Assembly (NCBI GenBank): GCA_964563505.1
Contig: CAZLXW010000008.1
Coordinates: forward strand, 27,904-91,903
Origin: UBA1351 sp964563505
GTDB lineage: Bacteria > Bacillota > Clostridia > Lachnospirales > Vallitaleaceae
Length of the DNA: 64,000 nucleotides
Direction: 5' to 3'
Positions 1 through 7,097 of this stretch are shown here, one piece after another. Each line of letters opens with the position of its first letter. Within the stretch, counting starts at the first letter, position 1. The translations under genes were made by a program, and so were the position numbers. The notes beneath the pieces are model-generated. The model had not been told where the DNA came from. It saw only the letters and a list, made by a program, of their open reading frames with translations, and made no database searches.

Positions 1-655
1 GCAAATCTTGATGGGAACTTACCGGGGCGTTATCCGGAAGAAGATGAACGTCTTCTGGATTATTAATCGTAAAAAAATAGGATAGGGGTATAAAAATAAG
101 GATAATTGCAATACTCCAAAATCGCCAAGTCATTTCCCAACCATATGTTTGAATAAAATAAATATTCATTGGTGGGACGACTACATTAGCTAGAATGATA
201 CCAAGTGTTGCTATACTAACGGCGAAAGCCCTCTTTTTATCGAACCATTGAGGTATTAATGCATTTGGAATAAGCATCATAGAGCCTTGACCTAAATATC
301 TAAGTAAAAAAAAGCCGATAAACAGCATGGCTACATTGGCTATGAAACTGTTAAATAAGCAAGCAGCTGCTAAGGCAAACCCAAGAATAAAGGACATTTT
401 TCGTTGACCTAAAAAATCGATATGTCGACCGACGAAAAAAAGTAAGGAACCCGACAATACAGTAGCAAGTGAATAAATAAATGAAATATATGTACGTGAA
501 TACCCAAAGTCTTCTATATAATAGTTAATAAATGTGGAAATAGAAAAACTTTGTCCCGGTGCTGAAAAAAACATACTTACACTCGATATGAAAACAATGA
601 CCCAGCCATAGTAAAAATAGGGCTTGGTTTTTTTTTCGATTTTATGTGATAACAT
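1..655 (-). CDS. MFS transporter, N-terminal part (cut by window edge)
   Basis: The minus strand is open from an ATG at 655 to the window edge, giving about 218 residues. The protein is strongly hydrophobic, with at least six membrane segments separated by short charged loops such as GRHIDFLGQRK. This fits the first half of a major facilitator transporter, and the layout resembles the oxalate/formate antiporter subgroup. AAGGAGG lies five bases before the ATG and fixes the start. The substrate cannot be inferred. It is divergent from the aminotransferase gene. The C-terminal half lies outside the window. Confidence 0.85.
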   Translation of the reverse strand, partial: MLSHKIEKKTKPYFYYGWVIVFISSVSMFFSAPGQSFSISTFINYYIEDFGYSRTYISFIYSLATVLSGSLLFFVGRHIDFLGQRKMSFILGFALAAACLFNSFIANVAMLFIGFFLLRYLGQGSMMLIPNALIPQWFDKKRAFAVSIATLGIILANVVVPPMNIYFIQTYGWEMTWRFWSIAIILIFIPLSYFFTINNPEDVHLLPDNAPVSSHQDL

Positions 656-685
656 AATTGCCTCCTTAATATGAACATCCCTAAT

Positions 686-714
686 ACTTTACCGCTTTTT
701 GTCTGAAAAATCAA
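686..714 (-). promoter_or_regulatory. Candidate promoter of the MFS gene
   Basis: On the minus strand, TTGATT (709-714) and TAAAGT (686-691) are separated by 17 bases, about 30 bases before the ATG. The match is moderate and was found by eye. Confidence 0.4.
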
Positions 715-843
715 CTGTTTTGATAAAGTAAAGGGAATGGTCATCTGTGAATTTAGAACATTGTATACTTGCAGATAAAAACCGATAAAATCCAATAAAT
801 CCAAATAAATCTAAAGAAAATACGCGAAAAATGAATTTATCTA

Positions 844-872
844 TTGATTATCTTGCAAAAATTGTGTATTAT
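844..872 (+). promoter_or_regulatory. Candidate promoter of the aminotransferase gene
   Basis: TTGATT (844-849) and TATTAT (867-872) are separated by 17 bases. They lie about 40 bases upstream of the likely ATG at 914. Confidence 0.5.
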
Positions 873-913
873 TATACAAAAGGTTGTTAGTTTTAGGAGG
901 ATTGGCGAATAAG

Positions 914-2179
914 ATGGAATATTTTAAAGGTAAATCACATGAAGAATTAGTAATGTATCAGAATGAGCTGAAACAAAAACTAGAGAAGTTTAAAGGAATG
1001 GGCTTAAATTTGAACATGGCTAGGGGCAAGCCATGTAAGGAACAGCTAGATTTGTCAAATGCAATGATTGATGAAGGCATTGATTTTAGCATTAATATTG
1101 ATTATCGAAATTATGGACTATTAGATGGAATACCTGAAGCAAAAAAATTGTTTGCTGAAAGTATGAATGTTTTAGAAGAAGAACTTATTATCGGTGGAAA
1201 TTCAAGCTTGAATTTAATGTATGATACATTAGTGAGAGCTATGTTATTTGGAACGGTCGATAGTATAAAACCATGGTCGCAATATGAAAAAATTAAGTTC
1301 ATATGTCCGTCTCCTGGATATGATCGACATTTTGGCATATGTGAAGATCTAGGAATTGAGATGATTATGGTTCCGATGACAGAAGATGGCCCTGATATGG
1401 ACCGAGTCGAAGAGCTTGTACAAAGCGATGAAACGATTAAAGGGATTTGGTGTATTCCCAAATACTCCAATCCAACAGGAATCACATATTCAGATGAAGT
1501 CGTTGGTCGACTGGCTTCTATGAAATGTGCAGCTAATGATTTTCGAATTATGTGGGATAATGCCTATAATATTCATCATCTAAATAATAATGGTGACGAA
1601 TTAAAAGATTTATTGATTGAGTGTAAAAAAACAAATAATGCGAATCGTGTTTATATGTATAGTTCTACGTCGAAAGTAACTTTTCCGGGGTCAGGAATTG
1701 CAGTAATGGCTATGAGTAAGGAAAACGCAGATGATGTTCGTAAGCATATGGGATATCAAACAATTGGTTCGAACAAAATCAATCAGCTGATGCATGTTCG
1801 TTTTTTGCCGACAGCAGACGCAATTGAAGCGCATATGATGAAGCATGCGGAAATATTAGAACCTAAATTTGACAAAGTTCTTGAAGTATTAGAACGTGAA
1901 ATAGGTGGATTAAATATTGCAAAGTGGAATAACCCAAATGGCGGATATTTCATTAATCTTGATGTGATGGAAGGCTGTGCAAAAGACGTTGTGGCCTGCT
2001 GTTTAAGTCATGGCGTTACATTGACGCCTGCAGGAGCTACATTTCCATATGGAAATGACCCTAAGGACACAAATATTCGCATTGCACCTACCTTTCCGCC
2101 GTTAGAAGAACTTGAACTTGCCATTGAAGTCCTTGCAACATGTATTCAATATGTAGCTGTTCATAAAATATTATCATAG
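914..2179 (+). CDS. PLP-dependent aspartate-type aminotransferase
   Basis: This 421-residue class I aminotransferase belongs to the group with an N-terminal MARGKP segment (Asp_aminotransf/MocR-like family, aspartate aminotransferase subgroup Ic). The PLP lysine is K254 in SSTSKVTF, followed by the PGSG segment typical of fold I. It would transfer the amino group of aspartate or a similar amino acid to 2-oxoglutarate in the cytosol. The frame is open from a TTG at 884, but that codon precedes the AGGAGG at 895-900. The ATG at 914 is preferred although its spacing of 13 bases is long. It is monocistronic, with its own promoter and terminator. Substrate specificity is inferred from the family. 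Confidence 0.85.
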   Translation: MEYFKGKSHEELVMYQNELKQKLEKFKGMGLNLNMARGKPCKEQLDLSNAMIDEGIDFSINIDYRNYGLLDGIPEAKKLFAESMNVLEEELIIGGNSSLNLMYDTLVRAMLFGTVDSIKPWSQYEKIKFICPSPGYDRHFGICEDLGIEMIMVPMTEDGPDMDRVEELVQSDETIKGIWCIPKYSNPTGITYSDEVVGRLASMKCAANDFRIMWDNAYNIHHLNNNGDELKDLLIECKKTNNANRVYMYSSTSKVTFPGSGIAVMAMSKENADDVRKHMGYQTIGSNKINQLMHVRFLPTADAIEAHMMKHAEILEPKFDKVLEVLEREIGGLNIAKWNNPNGGYFINLDVMEGCAKDVVACCLSHGVTLTPAGATFPYGNDPKDTNIRIAPTFPPLEELELAIEVLATCIQYVAVHKILS

Positions 2180-2180
2180 T

Positions 2181-2212
2181 AAAAAACCTGTGTCTAATCG
2201 CACAGGTTTTTT
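2181..2212 (+). terminator. Rho-independent terminator after the aminotransferase gene
   Basis: A perfect 12-bp stem (AAAAAACCTGTG / CACAGGTTTTTT) with an 8-base loop and a T run starts one base after the stop codon. Confidence 0.9.
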
Positions 2213-2225
2213 AAAAAGAAAATAC

Positions 2226-2238
2226 TTTGATAATCAAA
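2226..2238 (+). promoter_or_regulatory. FabT-like operator upstream of fabV
   Basis: TTTGATAATCAAA is a 6-1-6 perfect inverted repeat ending four bases before the fabV -35 box. It closely resembles the TTTGA-centred palindromes bound by FabT/FabR (MarR family) repressors of fatty-acid genes in Firmicutes. The assignment rests on motif resemblance; no fabT gene is in the window. Confidence 0.6.
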
Positions 2239-2242
2239 ACAA

Positions 2243-2271
2243 TTGACAAGTGCTTGATTTTTAGTTAGAAT
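2243..2271 (+). promoter_or_regulatory. fabV promoter
   Basis: A consensus TTGACA (2243-2248) and TAGAAT (2266-2271) are separated by 17 bases, 35 bases before the fabV ATG. Confidence 0.8.
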
Positions 2272-2306
2272 TTAAAAAGAATAATGATAAAGAGGAGACG
2301 TGAATT

Positions 2307-3503
2307 ATGATAATAACACCAAAAGTCAGAGGTTTTGTTTGCACAACAGCGCACCCCATTGGTTGTAAAAAAAATGTTGAAGAGCAAGCAAATTATGTTC
2401 TTGAAAACGGAAAAATAGATGGTCCTAAAAATGTTCTAATTATTGGCGCTTCGACCGGTTATGGATTAGCATCACGAATTGTTTCAGCACAAGGGTGTGG
2501 AGCAAATACCTTAGGTGTATTCTATGAAAAAGAAGCCAAAGGAAAACGTACCGCTTCCCCGGGATGGTATAATTCAGCTTTTTTTGAAGAGTTAGCACAA
2601 GAAAACGGATTATATGCCAAAAGTATCAATGGAGATGCTTTTTCTAATGAAATTAAAGACGAAGTTATTCAAACCATAAAAAAAGATCTAGGTAAGGTTG
2701 ATTTAGTGATTTATTCATTGGCGGCGCCAAGACGCATTGATCCTGAAACCGGCGAAAAATATATGTCTGTACTTAAACCAATCGGAGAACCCTATACAAA
2801 TAAATCGATTGATATTCATAATAAAACCATTAGTATGGCAACAATCGAACCTGCAAGTGACGAAGAAATTGCAAACACAAGCAAGGTTATGGGTGGAGAA
2901 GACTGGAAGCTATGGATAGAAGCCTTAATCAAGAATGATGTGCTTGAAAAAAATGCAAAAACAATTTCATATTCATATATTGGTCCTGAAGTAACACGAC
3001 CTATTTATCGAGAAGGTACAATTGGTCGAGCAAAACAACACTTAGAGTCGACGGCAATCGAGTTAAATCAACTATTGAAACCTGTTGACGGAGAAGCTTG
3101 TGTTGTTATCGCCAAAGCGCTCGTTACCCAAGCAAGTGCAGCGATTCCGATTGTTCCCTTATATATGGCGGCCTTATACAAAGTTATGAAAAAGAAGGGA
3201 ACACATGAAGGATGTATTGAACAAATCTATCGCTTGTTCTCAACCAAACTTTATAATGATCAAGCGGAGAATATATACGATGAAAAGAAACGTATTCGAA
3301 TCGATGAGTATGAGATGGATGAAAACACACAAAAGGATACATTTGAACTCTTCGAGCAAGTAGATTCAGACAATATGCAAGAAATAATTGACATTGAAAG
3401 CTATCAAGAAGAGTTTTATAAGCTGTTTGGTTTTTCAAGAGATGATATAGATTATGAACAAGATGTCGATACAGAGTTTAAAATTCCTAGTATTCATGAA
3501 TAA
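2307..3503 (+). CDS. fabV: FabV-type enoyl-ACP reductase / trans-2-enoyl-CoA reductase
   Basis: This 398-residue NADH-dependent reductase of the FabV/TER family reduces the trans-2 double bond of enoyl-ACP or enoyl-CoA. It acts as the last step of fatty-acid elongation or in butyryl-CoA formation. The Rossmann segment is LIIGASTGYGLASR (residues 44-57). The active-site pair follows the Y-X8-K spacing (Y234, K243) that separates FabV from classical short-chain reductases. The length matches the family. AGAGGAG precedes the ATG. It stands alone behind a consensus promoter and a FabT-like palindrome, which favours a role in membrane lipid synthesis. Sequence alone cannot settle ACP versus CoA preference. 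Confidence 0.93.
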   Translation: MIITPKVRGFVCTTAHPIGCKKNVEEQANYVLENGKIDGPKNVLIIGASTGYGLASRIVSAQGCGANTLGVFYEKEAKGKRTASPGWYNSAFFEELAQENGLYAKSINGDAFSNEIKDEVIQTIKKDLGKVDLVIYSLAAPRRIDPETGEKYMSVLKPIGEPYTNKSIDIHNKTISMATIEPASDEEIANTSKVMGGEDWKLWIEALIKNDVLEKNAKTISYSYIGPEVTRPIYREGTIGRAKQHLESTAIELNQLLKPVDGEACVVIAKALVTQASAAIPIVPLYMAALYKVMKKKGTHEGCIEQIYRLFSTKLYNDQAENIYDEKKRIRIDEYEMDENTQKDTFELFEQVDSDNMQEIIDIESYQEEFYKLFGFSRDDIDYEQDVDTEFKIPSIHE

Positions 3504-3512
3504 TTTGCATAT

Positions 3513-3541
3513 TTGTATTGAATAAGTCGATAAAATATGAT
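3513..3541 (+). promoter_or_regulatory. Promoter of the Fur-controlled flavoprotein gene
   Basis: TTGTAT (3513-3518) and TATGAT (3536-3541) are separated by 17 bases. Transcription would begin near 3548, inside the palindrome that follows. Confidence 0.6.
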
Positions 3542-3542
3542 A

Positions 3543-3571
3543 TCCTTAATGATAATTATTATCATTAAGGA
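3543..3571 (+). promoter_or_regulatory. Fur box within a 29-bp perfect palindrome
   Basis: The arms are 14 bases around a single central T. The core TGATAATTATTATCA matches the 7-1-7 Fur consensus (TGATAATNATTATCA) exactly. It starts two bases after the -10 box and covers the expected transcription start, so bound Fur should block initiation. The right arm also contains most of the AAGGAG ribosome site. Confidence 0.88.
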
Positions 3572-3579
3572 GTGATTTG

Positions 3580-4323
3580 ATGCTTAAGACATCTAAAAAT
3601 TATAAAGTTTATGAAATAGTGCTATTAGATATAATCAAAGAGGCGAAAAATACATATACATATATTTTCACCAAACCGGATGGTTTGAATTGGGATGAAG
3701 GCGCCCATACTCATCTTGCTCTAAACCATTTTGATGAAGAAATGGGGTGGTGGGAAAAGAAAAATGTGCGCCACTTCTCCATTTGTTCCTTGGCGGACGA
3801 AGAGACCTTGCGAATGACCACTCGATTACCGGACTTGTGTACGGATTTTAAGCAAGAATTAAAAACGTCTAAAAAAGGCGACTTATTCTATCTTTTTAAG
3901 GTTGGAAGCCGTCTGACATTACGTCGAGAAGAACGGCCGATTATATTCTTATCTGCCGGTGTCGGTATTGCAACGATACGGCCATTGGTTAGAAAGTTTA
4001 TTCATCACACAGAGGGAATTGAAAAAGTCATTAGTCTAAATGTTGATTCAAGTAAAGAGTATTTGTTTTTCAGTGAGATGAAAGAATATATGAAACAAGA
4101 AAGCTGTTTTAAACAAACATATGTCGAATCAAGAGAAGGCTTTTATAAAGAATTGGATCAACTTCTTGAAGAAGATAAAACATTAGACCAAGGTGTGTTT
4201 TATATTGTTGGTGGTGATGAATTTATTATACAAGTCCATCGTGTATTGTCTGAAAAGGGAATTCTAATTCAGCAAATGGTTTTTGATAAAAAAGAAGAAT
4301 TTTATTTGGAAAATTTCAGCTAA
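3580..4323 (+). CDS. Ferredoxin-NADP reductase-like flavoprotein, iron-regulated
   Basis: This 247-residue protein has the two-domain fold of the ferredoxin-NADP(H) reductase family. It has an N-terminal FAD-binding barrel with RHFS at 64-67 (the RxYS-type flavin motif). A C-terminal nicotinamide-binding domain follows, with the glycine-rich segment SAGVGIATIRP near 125-135. There is no 2Fe-2S domain. A candidate role is ferric-siderophore or flavodoxin reduction in the cytosol; this is inferred from the Fur box directly upstream. The frame opens at a TTG (3577), but AAGGAG at 3567-3572 best serves the ATG at 3580. Confidence 0.75.
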   Translation: MLKTSKNYKVYEIVLLDIIKEAKNTYTYIFTKPDGLNWDEGAHTHLALNHFDEEMGWWEKKNVRHFSICSLADEETLRMTTRLPDLCTDFKQELKTSKKGDLFYLFKVGSRLTLRREERPIIFLSAGVGIATIRPLVRKFIHHTEGIEKVISLNVDSSKEYLFFSEMKEYMKQESCFKQTYVESREGFYKELDQLLEEDKTLDQGVFYIVGGDEFIIQVHRVLSEKGILIQQMVFDKKEEFYLENFS

Positions 4324-4328
4324 ATCTA

Positions 4329-4357
4329 TTGACAATACCCCGCAAGGGGTATATGAT
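4329..4357 (+). promoter_or_regulatory. eda-kdgK promoter
   Basis: TTGACA (4329-4334) and TATGAT (4352-4357) are separated by exactly 17 bases. The leader to the eda ATG is about 130 bases and contains a weak CCCCT/AGGGG hairpin near 4404-4422. Confidence 0.75.
4335..4352 (+). promoter_or_regulatory. CsoR-type dyad in the promoter spacer
   Basis: ATACCCCGCAAGGGGTAT is a perfect 7-4-7 inverted repeat filling the whole spacer between the -35 and -10 boxes. The TACCCC/GGGGTA layout is typical of CsoR/CstR/RcnR-family operators. No such regulator and no copper or sulfur gene is visible nearby, so the binding protein is unknown. Confidence 0.5.
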
Positions 4358-4364
4358 ATAGTTA

Positions 4365-4377
4365 GTTGTCTGACAAC
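4365..4377 (+). promoter_or_regulatory. GntR-type operator at the eda-kdgK start site
   Basis: GTTGTCTGACAAC is a 6-1-6 perfect inverted repeat beginning eight bases after the -10 box, so it overlaps the expected transcription start. The TTGTnnnACAA core fits FadR-subfamily GntR sites. The regulator gene at 6308 is the obvious candidate. Confidence 0.55.
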
Positions 4378-4492
4378 AGACTGCGGACAACAGAAGTTTT
4401 ATTCCCCTAAAAAATTCAGGGGTTCGTGATTTGTAATAGCTCAGCAATAAGCGGCCCTTGAAGCTCTCTAAAAATGAATTGGAGGTATTATA

Positions 4493-5140
4493 ATGAAAAA
4501 ATATGATACATTAAACGCGATTATCGAAAGTGGTGTAGTCGCAGTTGTACGTGCAGAATCAAAAGAACAAGGATTAAATATTATTGAAGCTGTAAAAAAA
4601 GGTGGAATTAAAGCCTTAGAGATTACCTTAACAGTTCCGGGAGCTGTTGATATTATTAAAGATTTAGTTGAAGAATATAAAGATGAAGATGTAATTATCG
4701 GAGCTGGAACAGTTTTAGATCCTGAATCCGCTCGTGCGTGTATATTAGCAGGTGCAAAATATATCGTTAGCCCATACTTTGATTTAGAAACAGTCAAAAT
4801 GTGTAATCGCTATGCTGTACCGATTATGCCGGGAGTAATGACACCAAAAGAAGTGGTAGCAGCCCTTGAAGCCGGTGTAGATATTTGTAAAGTTTTTCCG
4901 GGTAATGCATTTGGACCTTCAATTATCGGAGCGTTCAGAGGTCCGATTCCTCAAGGAAATTATATGCCAACAGGCGGTGTTGATCTTGATAATGCAAAAG
5001 ATTGGATTCAACAAGGTGCGGTAGCAATTGGTGTTGGTAGCGTTCTCACAAAAGGCGCAAAAACAGGCGATTATGAAGCCGTAACTGAAACTGCAAAGAA
5101 ATTCGTTCAAGCTGTTAAAGAAGCAAGAAAAGAATTATAA
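4493..5140 (+). CDS. eda: KDPG / 4-hydroxy-2-oxoglutarate aldolase
   Basis: This 215-residue class I aldolase of the KDPG family cleaves 2-keto-3-deoxy-6-phosphogluconate to pyruvate and glyceraldehyde 3-phosphate. The Schiff-base lysine is K133 in the segment CKVFPG, with the catalytic glutamate at E43 (ALEITL). GAGTVL and PTGGV phosphate-binding segments are present. The length is normal for the family. GGAGG lies nine bases before the ATG. It is followed after 19 bases by kdgK, so the two form an operon that phosphorylates and then splits 2-keto-3-deoxygluconate from uronates or pectin. Both dyads at its promoter point to substrate-controlled expression. Confidence 0.93.
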   Translation: MKKYDTLNAIIESGVVAVVRAESKEQGLNIIEAVKKGGIKALEITLTVPGAVDIIKDLVEEYKDEDVIIGAGTVLDPESARACILAGAKYIVSPYFDLETVKMCNRYAVPIMPGVMTPKEVVAALEAGVDICKVFPGNAFGPSIIGAFRGPIPQGNYMPTGGVDLDNAKDWIQQGAVAIGVGSVLTKGAKTGDYEAVTETAKKFVQAVKEARKEL

Positions 5141-5159
5141 TATTGGAGGGTTTTTTAAA

Positions 5160-6182
5160 ATGAAAAAAATTGTTACTTTAGGCGAAATTATGTTAAGATT
5201 ATCTCCGCCAGATAAGCAACGCTTTGTACAAGCGCAAAGCTTTGATGTTATATATGGTGGTGGTGAAGCAAACGTTGCGGTTTCATTAGCTAACTATGGA
5301 ATGGATGCACGCTTTGTATCAAAGTTACCTAACAATCCGATTGGACAAAGTGCTATTAATCATTTGAGAAATTATGGTGTTAATACAGATTATATTGTTC
5401 GTGGTGGTGAACGTGTAGGTATTTATTATCTTGAGCACGGTGCATCCATGCGTGCATCTCAAGTTGTGTATGACCGTGCAAATTCATCAATTGCAGAAGC
5501 AACAGCTGCTGATTTTGATTTCGATGCTATTTTTGAAGGTGTTGATTGGTTCCATTTTTCCGGAATTACACCGGCGCTGGGTAAAGAAGCTGCAATTTTA
5601 ACAGAGGAAGCATTAAAAGCTGCAAAGCGTAATAATGTTATGGTTTCTGTTGACTTAAACTATCGTAAGAAACTCTGGTCACCGGAAGAAGCAAAAGCAT
5701 GCATGACAAACTTAATGCAATATGTTGATGTATGTATCGGTAACGAAGAAGATGCAGAAAAAGTTTTAGGTTTTAAGCCGGGTACTACTGATGTAACATC
5801 AGGTGAGTTAGAATTAGATGGTTATAAGAGCATCTTCAAGCAAATGAAGGATCAATTTGGATTTAAGTACGTTGTAACAACACTTAGAGAGAGTCATTCA
5901 GCATCTGATAACGGTTGGTCAGCATTGATTTATGATGGGAATGAATTCTACGAATCTAAGCATTACGATATTCGAATTATTGACCGTGTTGGTGGTGGAG
6001 ATTCTTTTGCAGGGGGATTGATTTATGGTCTCTTATCTAGTGATGACTTTAAATATGCATTAGAATTTGCGGTAGGCGCATCTGCTTTAAAGCACACAAT
6101 TTTTGGTGATGCAAACTTAGTAACTGTTGATGAGGTAAAAACACTTATTGAAGGTGATGCATCCGGTCGTGTTCAAAGATAA
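5160..6182 (+). CDS. kdgK: 2-keto-3-deoxygluconate kinase (PfkB family)
   Basis: This 340-residue PfkB-family sugar kinase has an N-terminal GGGEANVA substrate-binding segment (residues 33-40) and a C-terminal DRVGGGDSFAGG signature, with the catalytic aspartate at D281. The pairing with eda identifies 2-keto-3-deoxygluconate as the likely substrate; its product KDPG is the aldolase substrate. TTGGAGG precedes the ATG. No uronate isomerase, dehydratase or transporter lies nearby, so the upstream pathway must be encoded elsewhere. A related sugar-acid kinase activity cannot be excluded by sequence. Confidence 0.88.
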   Translation: MKKIVTLGEIMLRLSPPDKQRFVQAQSFDVIYGGGEANVAVSLANYGMDARFVSKLPNNPIGQSAINHLRNYGVNTDYIVRGGERVGIYYLEHGASMRASQVVYDRANSSIAEATAADFDFDAIFEGVDWFHFSGITPALGKEAAILTEEALKAAKRNNVMVSVDLNYRKKLWSPEEAKACMTNLMQYVDVCIGNEEDAEKVLGFKPGTTDVTSGELELDGYKSIFKQMKDQFGFKYVVTTLRESHSASDNGWSALIYDGNEFYESKHYDIRIIDRVGGGDSFAGGLIYGLLSSDDFKYALEFAVGASALKHTIFGDANLVTVDEVKTLIEGDASGRVQR

Positions 6183-6191
6183 ATATTCGAT

Positions 6192-6221
6192 TTGACATCA
6201 ATAGAAAATACATAGTATAAT
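6192..6221 (+). promoter_or_regulatory. Promoter upstream of the gntR-family gene
   Basis: TTGACA (6192-6197) and TATAAT (6216-6221) are separated by 18 bases. Transcription would start near 6229, only about a dozen bases before a strong terminator hairpin. Confidence 0.65.
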
Positions 6222-6239
6222 ATCAGGCAGGCTTAATAA

Positions 6240-6275
6240 CTGATATTGGGTCATAAGTCCCAATATCAGTTTTTT
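6240..6275 (+). terminator. Strong terminator between kdgK and the gntR-family gene
   Basis: The stem is 11 perfect base pairs (CTGATATTGGG / CCCAATATCAG) with an 8-base loop and six T residues. It ends the eda-kdgK transcript. It also lies between the consensus promoter at 6192-6221 and the regulator gene, so it could act as an attenuator. Confidence 0.88.
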
Positions 6276-6307
6276 AATCGCCGTTTTGCATGATAGAGGA
6301 GGACAAG

Positions 6308-6997
6308 ATGGGAATCTATGATAAAGGTATTCTATCTGAAAAAGTTGCTGATGATATTCGTCAAATGATTATGGAAAAGAACCTTTCGCCAGGTGATAAA
6401 TTACCGAATGAGATTGAGATGTCAGAGTTGATCAATGTCAGTCGGTCAACCGTTCGTGAAGCCATAAAAATATTAGTTTCAACGAATGTGCTTGAAGTTA
6501 AACGTGGTCGCGGAACCTTTGTAACCAGTAATCCGGGCGTGTCAAATGATCCGCTGGGCTTATATTTTATGGAAGAAGATAATTTGCTATTGCATTTTTT
6601 TGAAATGCGTTTAATTTTAGAACCACAGATGATTCGACTTGCAGCAATTCGAGGAACGGATGAAGACCTTCATCGCATTGAAAAGGCCTATGAAGAAGTC
6701 TGTGAAAAAATCAAAATAGGTAAAAATCATACAGGCGCCGATATTCGCTTTCATAATTCGATTGCAGAAGCAACGCATAACCCCATAATGAATCGAATTA
6801 TTCCTATTATTAATAATGGGATCAAAGGGGGATATGCAAAAACGAAAGATAATCCTGAGATGAGTGAAGTTGTCCTTGCGGATCATAAAAAGATTATGGA
6901 GGCTTTGCTTGAGCGAGATCCGGATAAAGCTTATCAAGCAATGGAACATCATATTCATTATGGTATGGAACGGTGTAAGCTCCATTACTCATTATAA
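6308..6997 (+). CDS. GntR-family transcriptional regulator, FadR subfamily (FCD domain)
   Basis: This 229-residue regulator has an N-terminal winged helix-turn-helix (about residues 8-72, with PNEIEMSELINVSRSTVREAIK and the RGRGTFV wing). A helical FCD ligand domain (about 90-225) follows, with the DxxxH pair in DIRFH and later histidines typical of metal- and sugar-acid-binding FCD proteins. The frame opens at an ATG (6290), but AGAGGAGG (6295-6302) selects the ATG at 6308. It sits directly after eda-kdgK, and a fitting palindrome overlaps that operon's start site. Control of ketodeoxygluconate catabolism is therefore the best inference. Confidence 0.88.
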   Translation: MGIYDKGILSEKVADDIRQMIMEKNLSPGDKLPNEIEMSELINVSRSTVREAIKILVSTNVLEVKRGRGTFVTSNPGVSNDPLGLYFMEEDNLLLHFFEMRLILEPQMIRLAAIRGTDEDLHRIEKAYEEVCEKIKIGKNHTGADIRFHNSIAEATHNPIMNRIIPIINNGIKGGYAKTKDNPEMSEVVLADHKKIMEALLERDPDKAYQAMEHHIHYGMERCKLHYSL

Positions 6998-7007
6998 TTT
7001 TAAGGCC

Positions 7008-7038
7008 AACCATCTGTTGACAAATAGGTGGTTTTTTT
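7008..7038 (+). terminator. Terminator of the gntR-family gene, overlapping the clpB promoter
   Basis: AACCATCT pairs with AGGTGGTT (one G-U pair) around a 10-base loop, followed by five T residues. The loop contains the clpB -35 hexamer. Confidence 0.7.
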
Positions 7039-7045
7039 GTATTAT
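7017..7045 (+). promoter_or_regulatory. clpB promoter
   Basis: TTGACA (7017-7022) and TATTAT (7040-7045) are separated by 17 bases and immediately precede the CIRCE element. Confidence 0.75.
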
Positions 7046-7052
7046 AATATTA

Positions 7053-7079
7053 TCAGCACTCTTGTCAAGAGAGTGCTAA
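7053..7079 (+). promoter_or_regulatory. CIRCE element (HrcA operator)
   Basis: TCAGCACTC-N9-GAGTGCTAA differs from the canonical TTAGCACTC-N9-GAGTGCTAA at one base in the left arm. It covers the start of the clpB transcript, the usual HrcA repression position. hrcA itself is not in the window. Confidence 0.93.
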
Positions 7080-7097
7080 CGGAAAGGAGAATGCGCT

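Noticed and set aside
577..804. 75-residue minus-strand frame near the window start
   Set aside because: It overlaps the MFS start in another frame, has no ribosome site and reads through the promoter region.
4468..4797. 109-residue minus-strand frame over eda
   Set aside because: It is antisense to a well-supported aldolase gene with no signals of its own.
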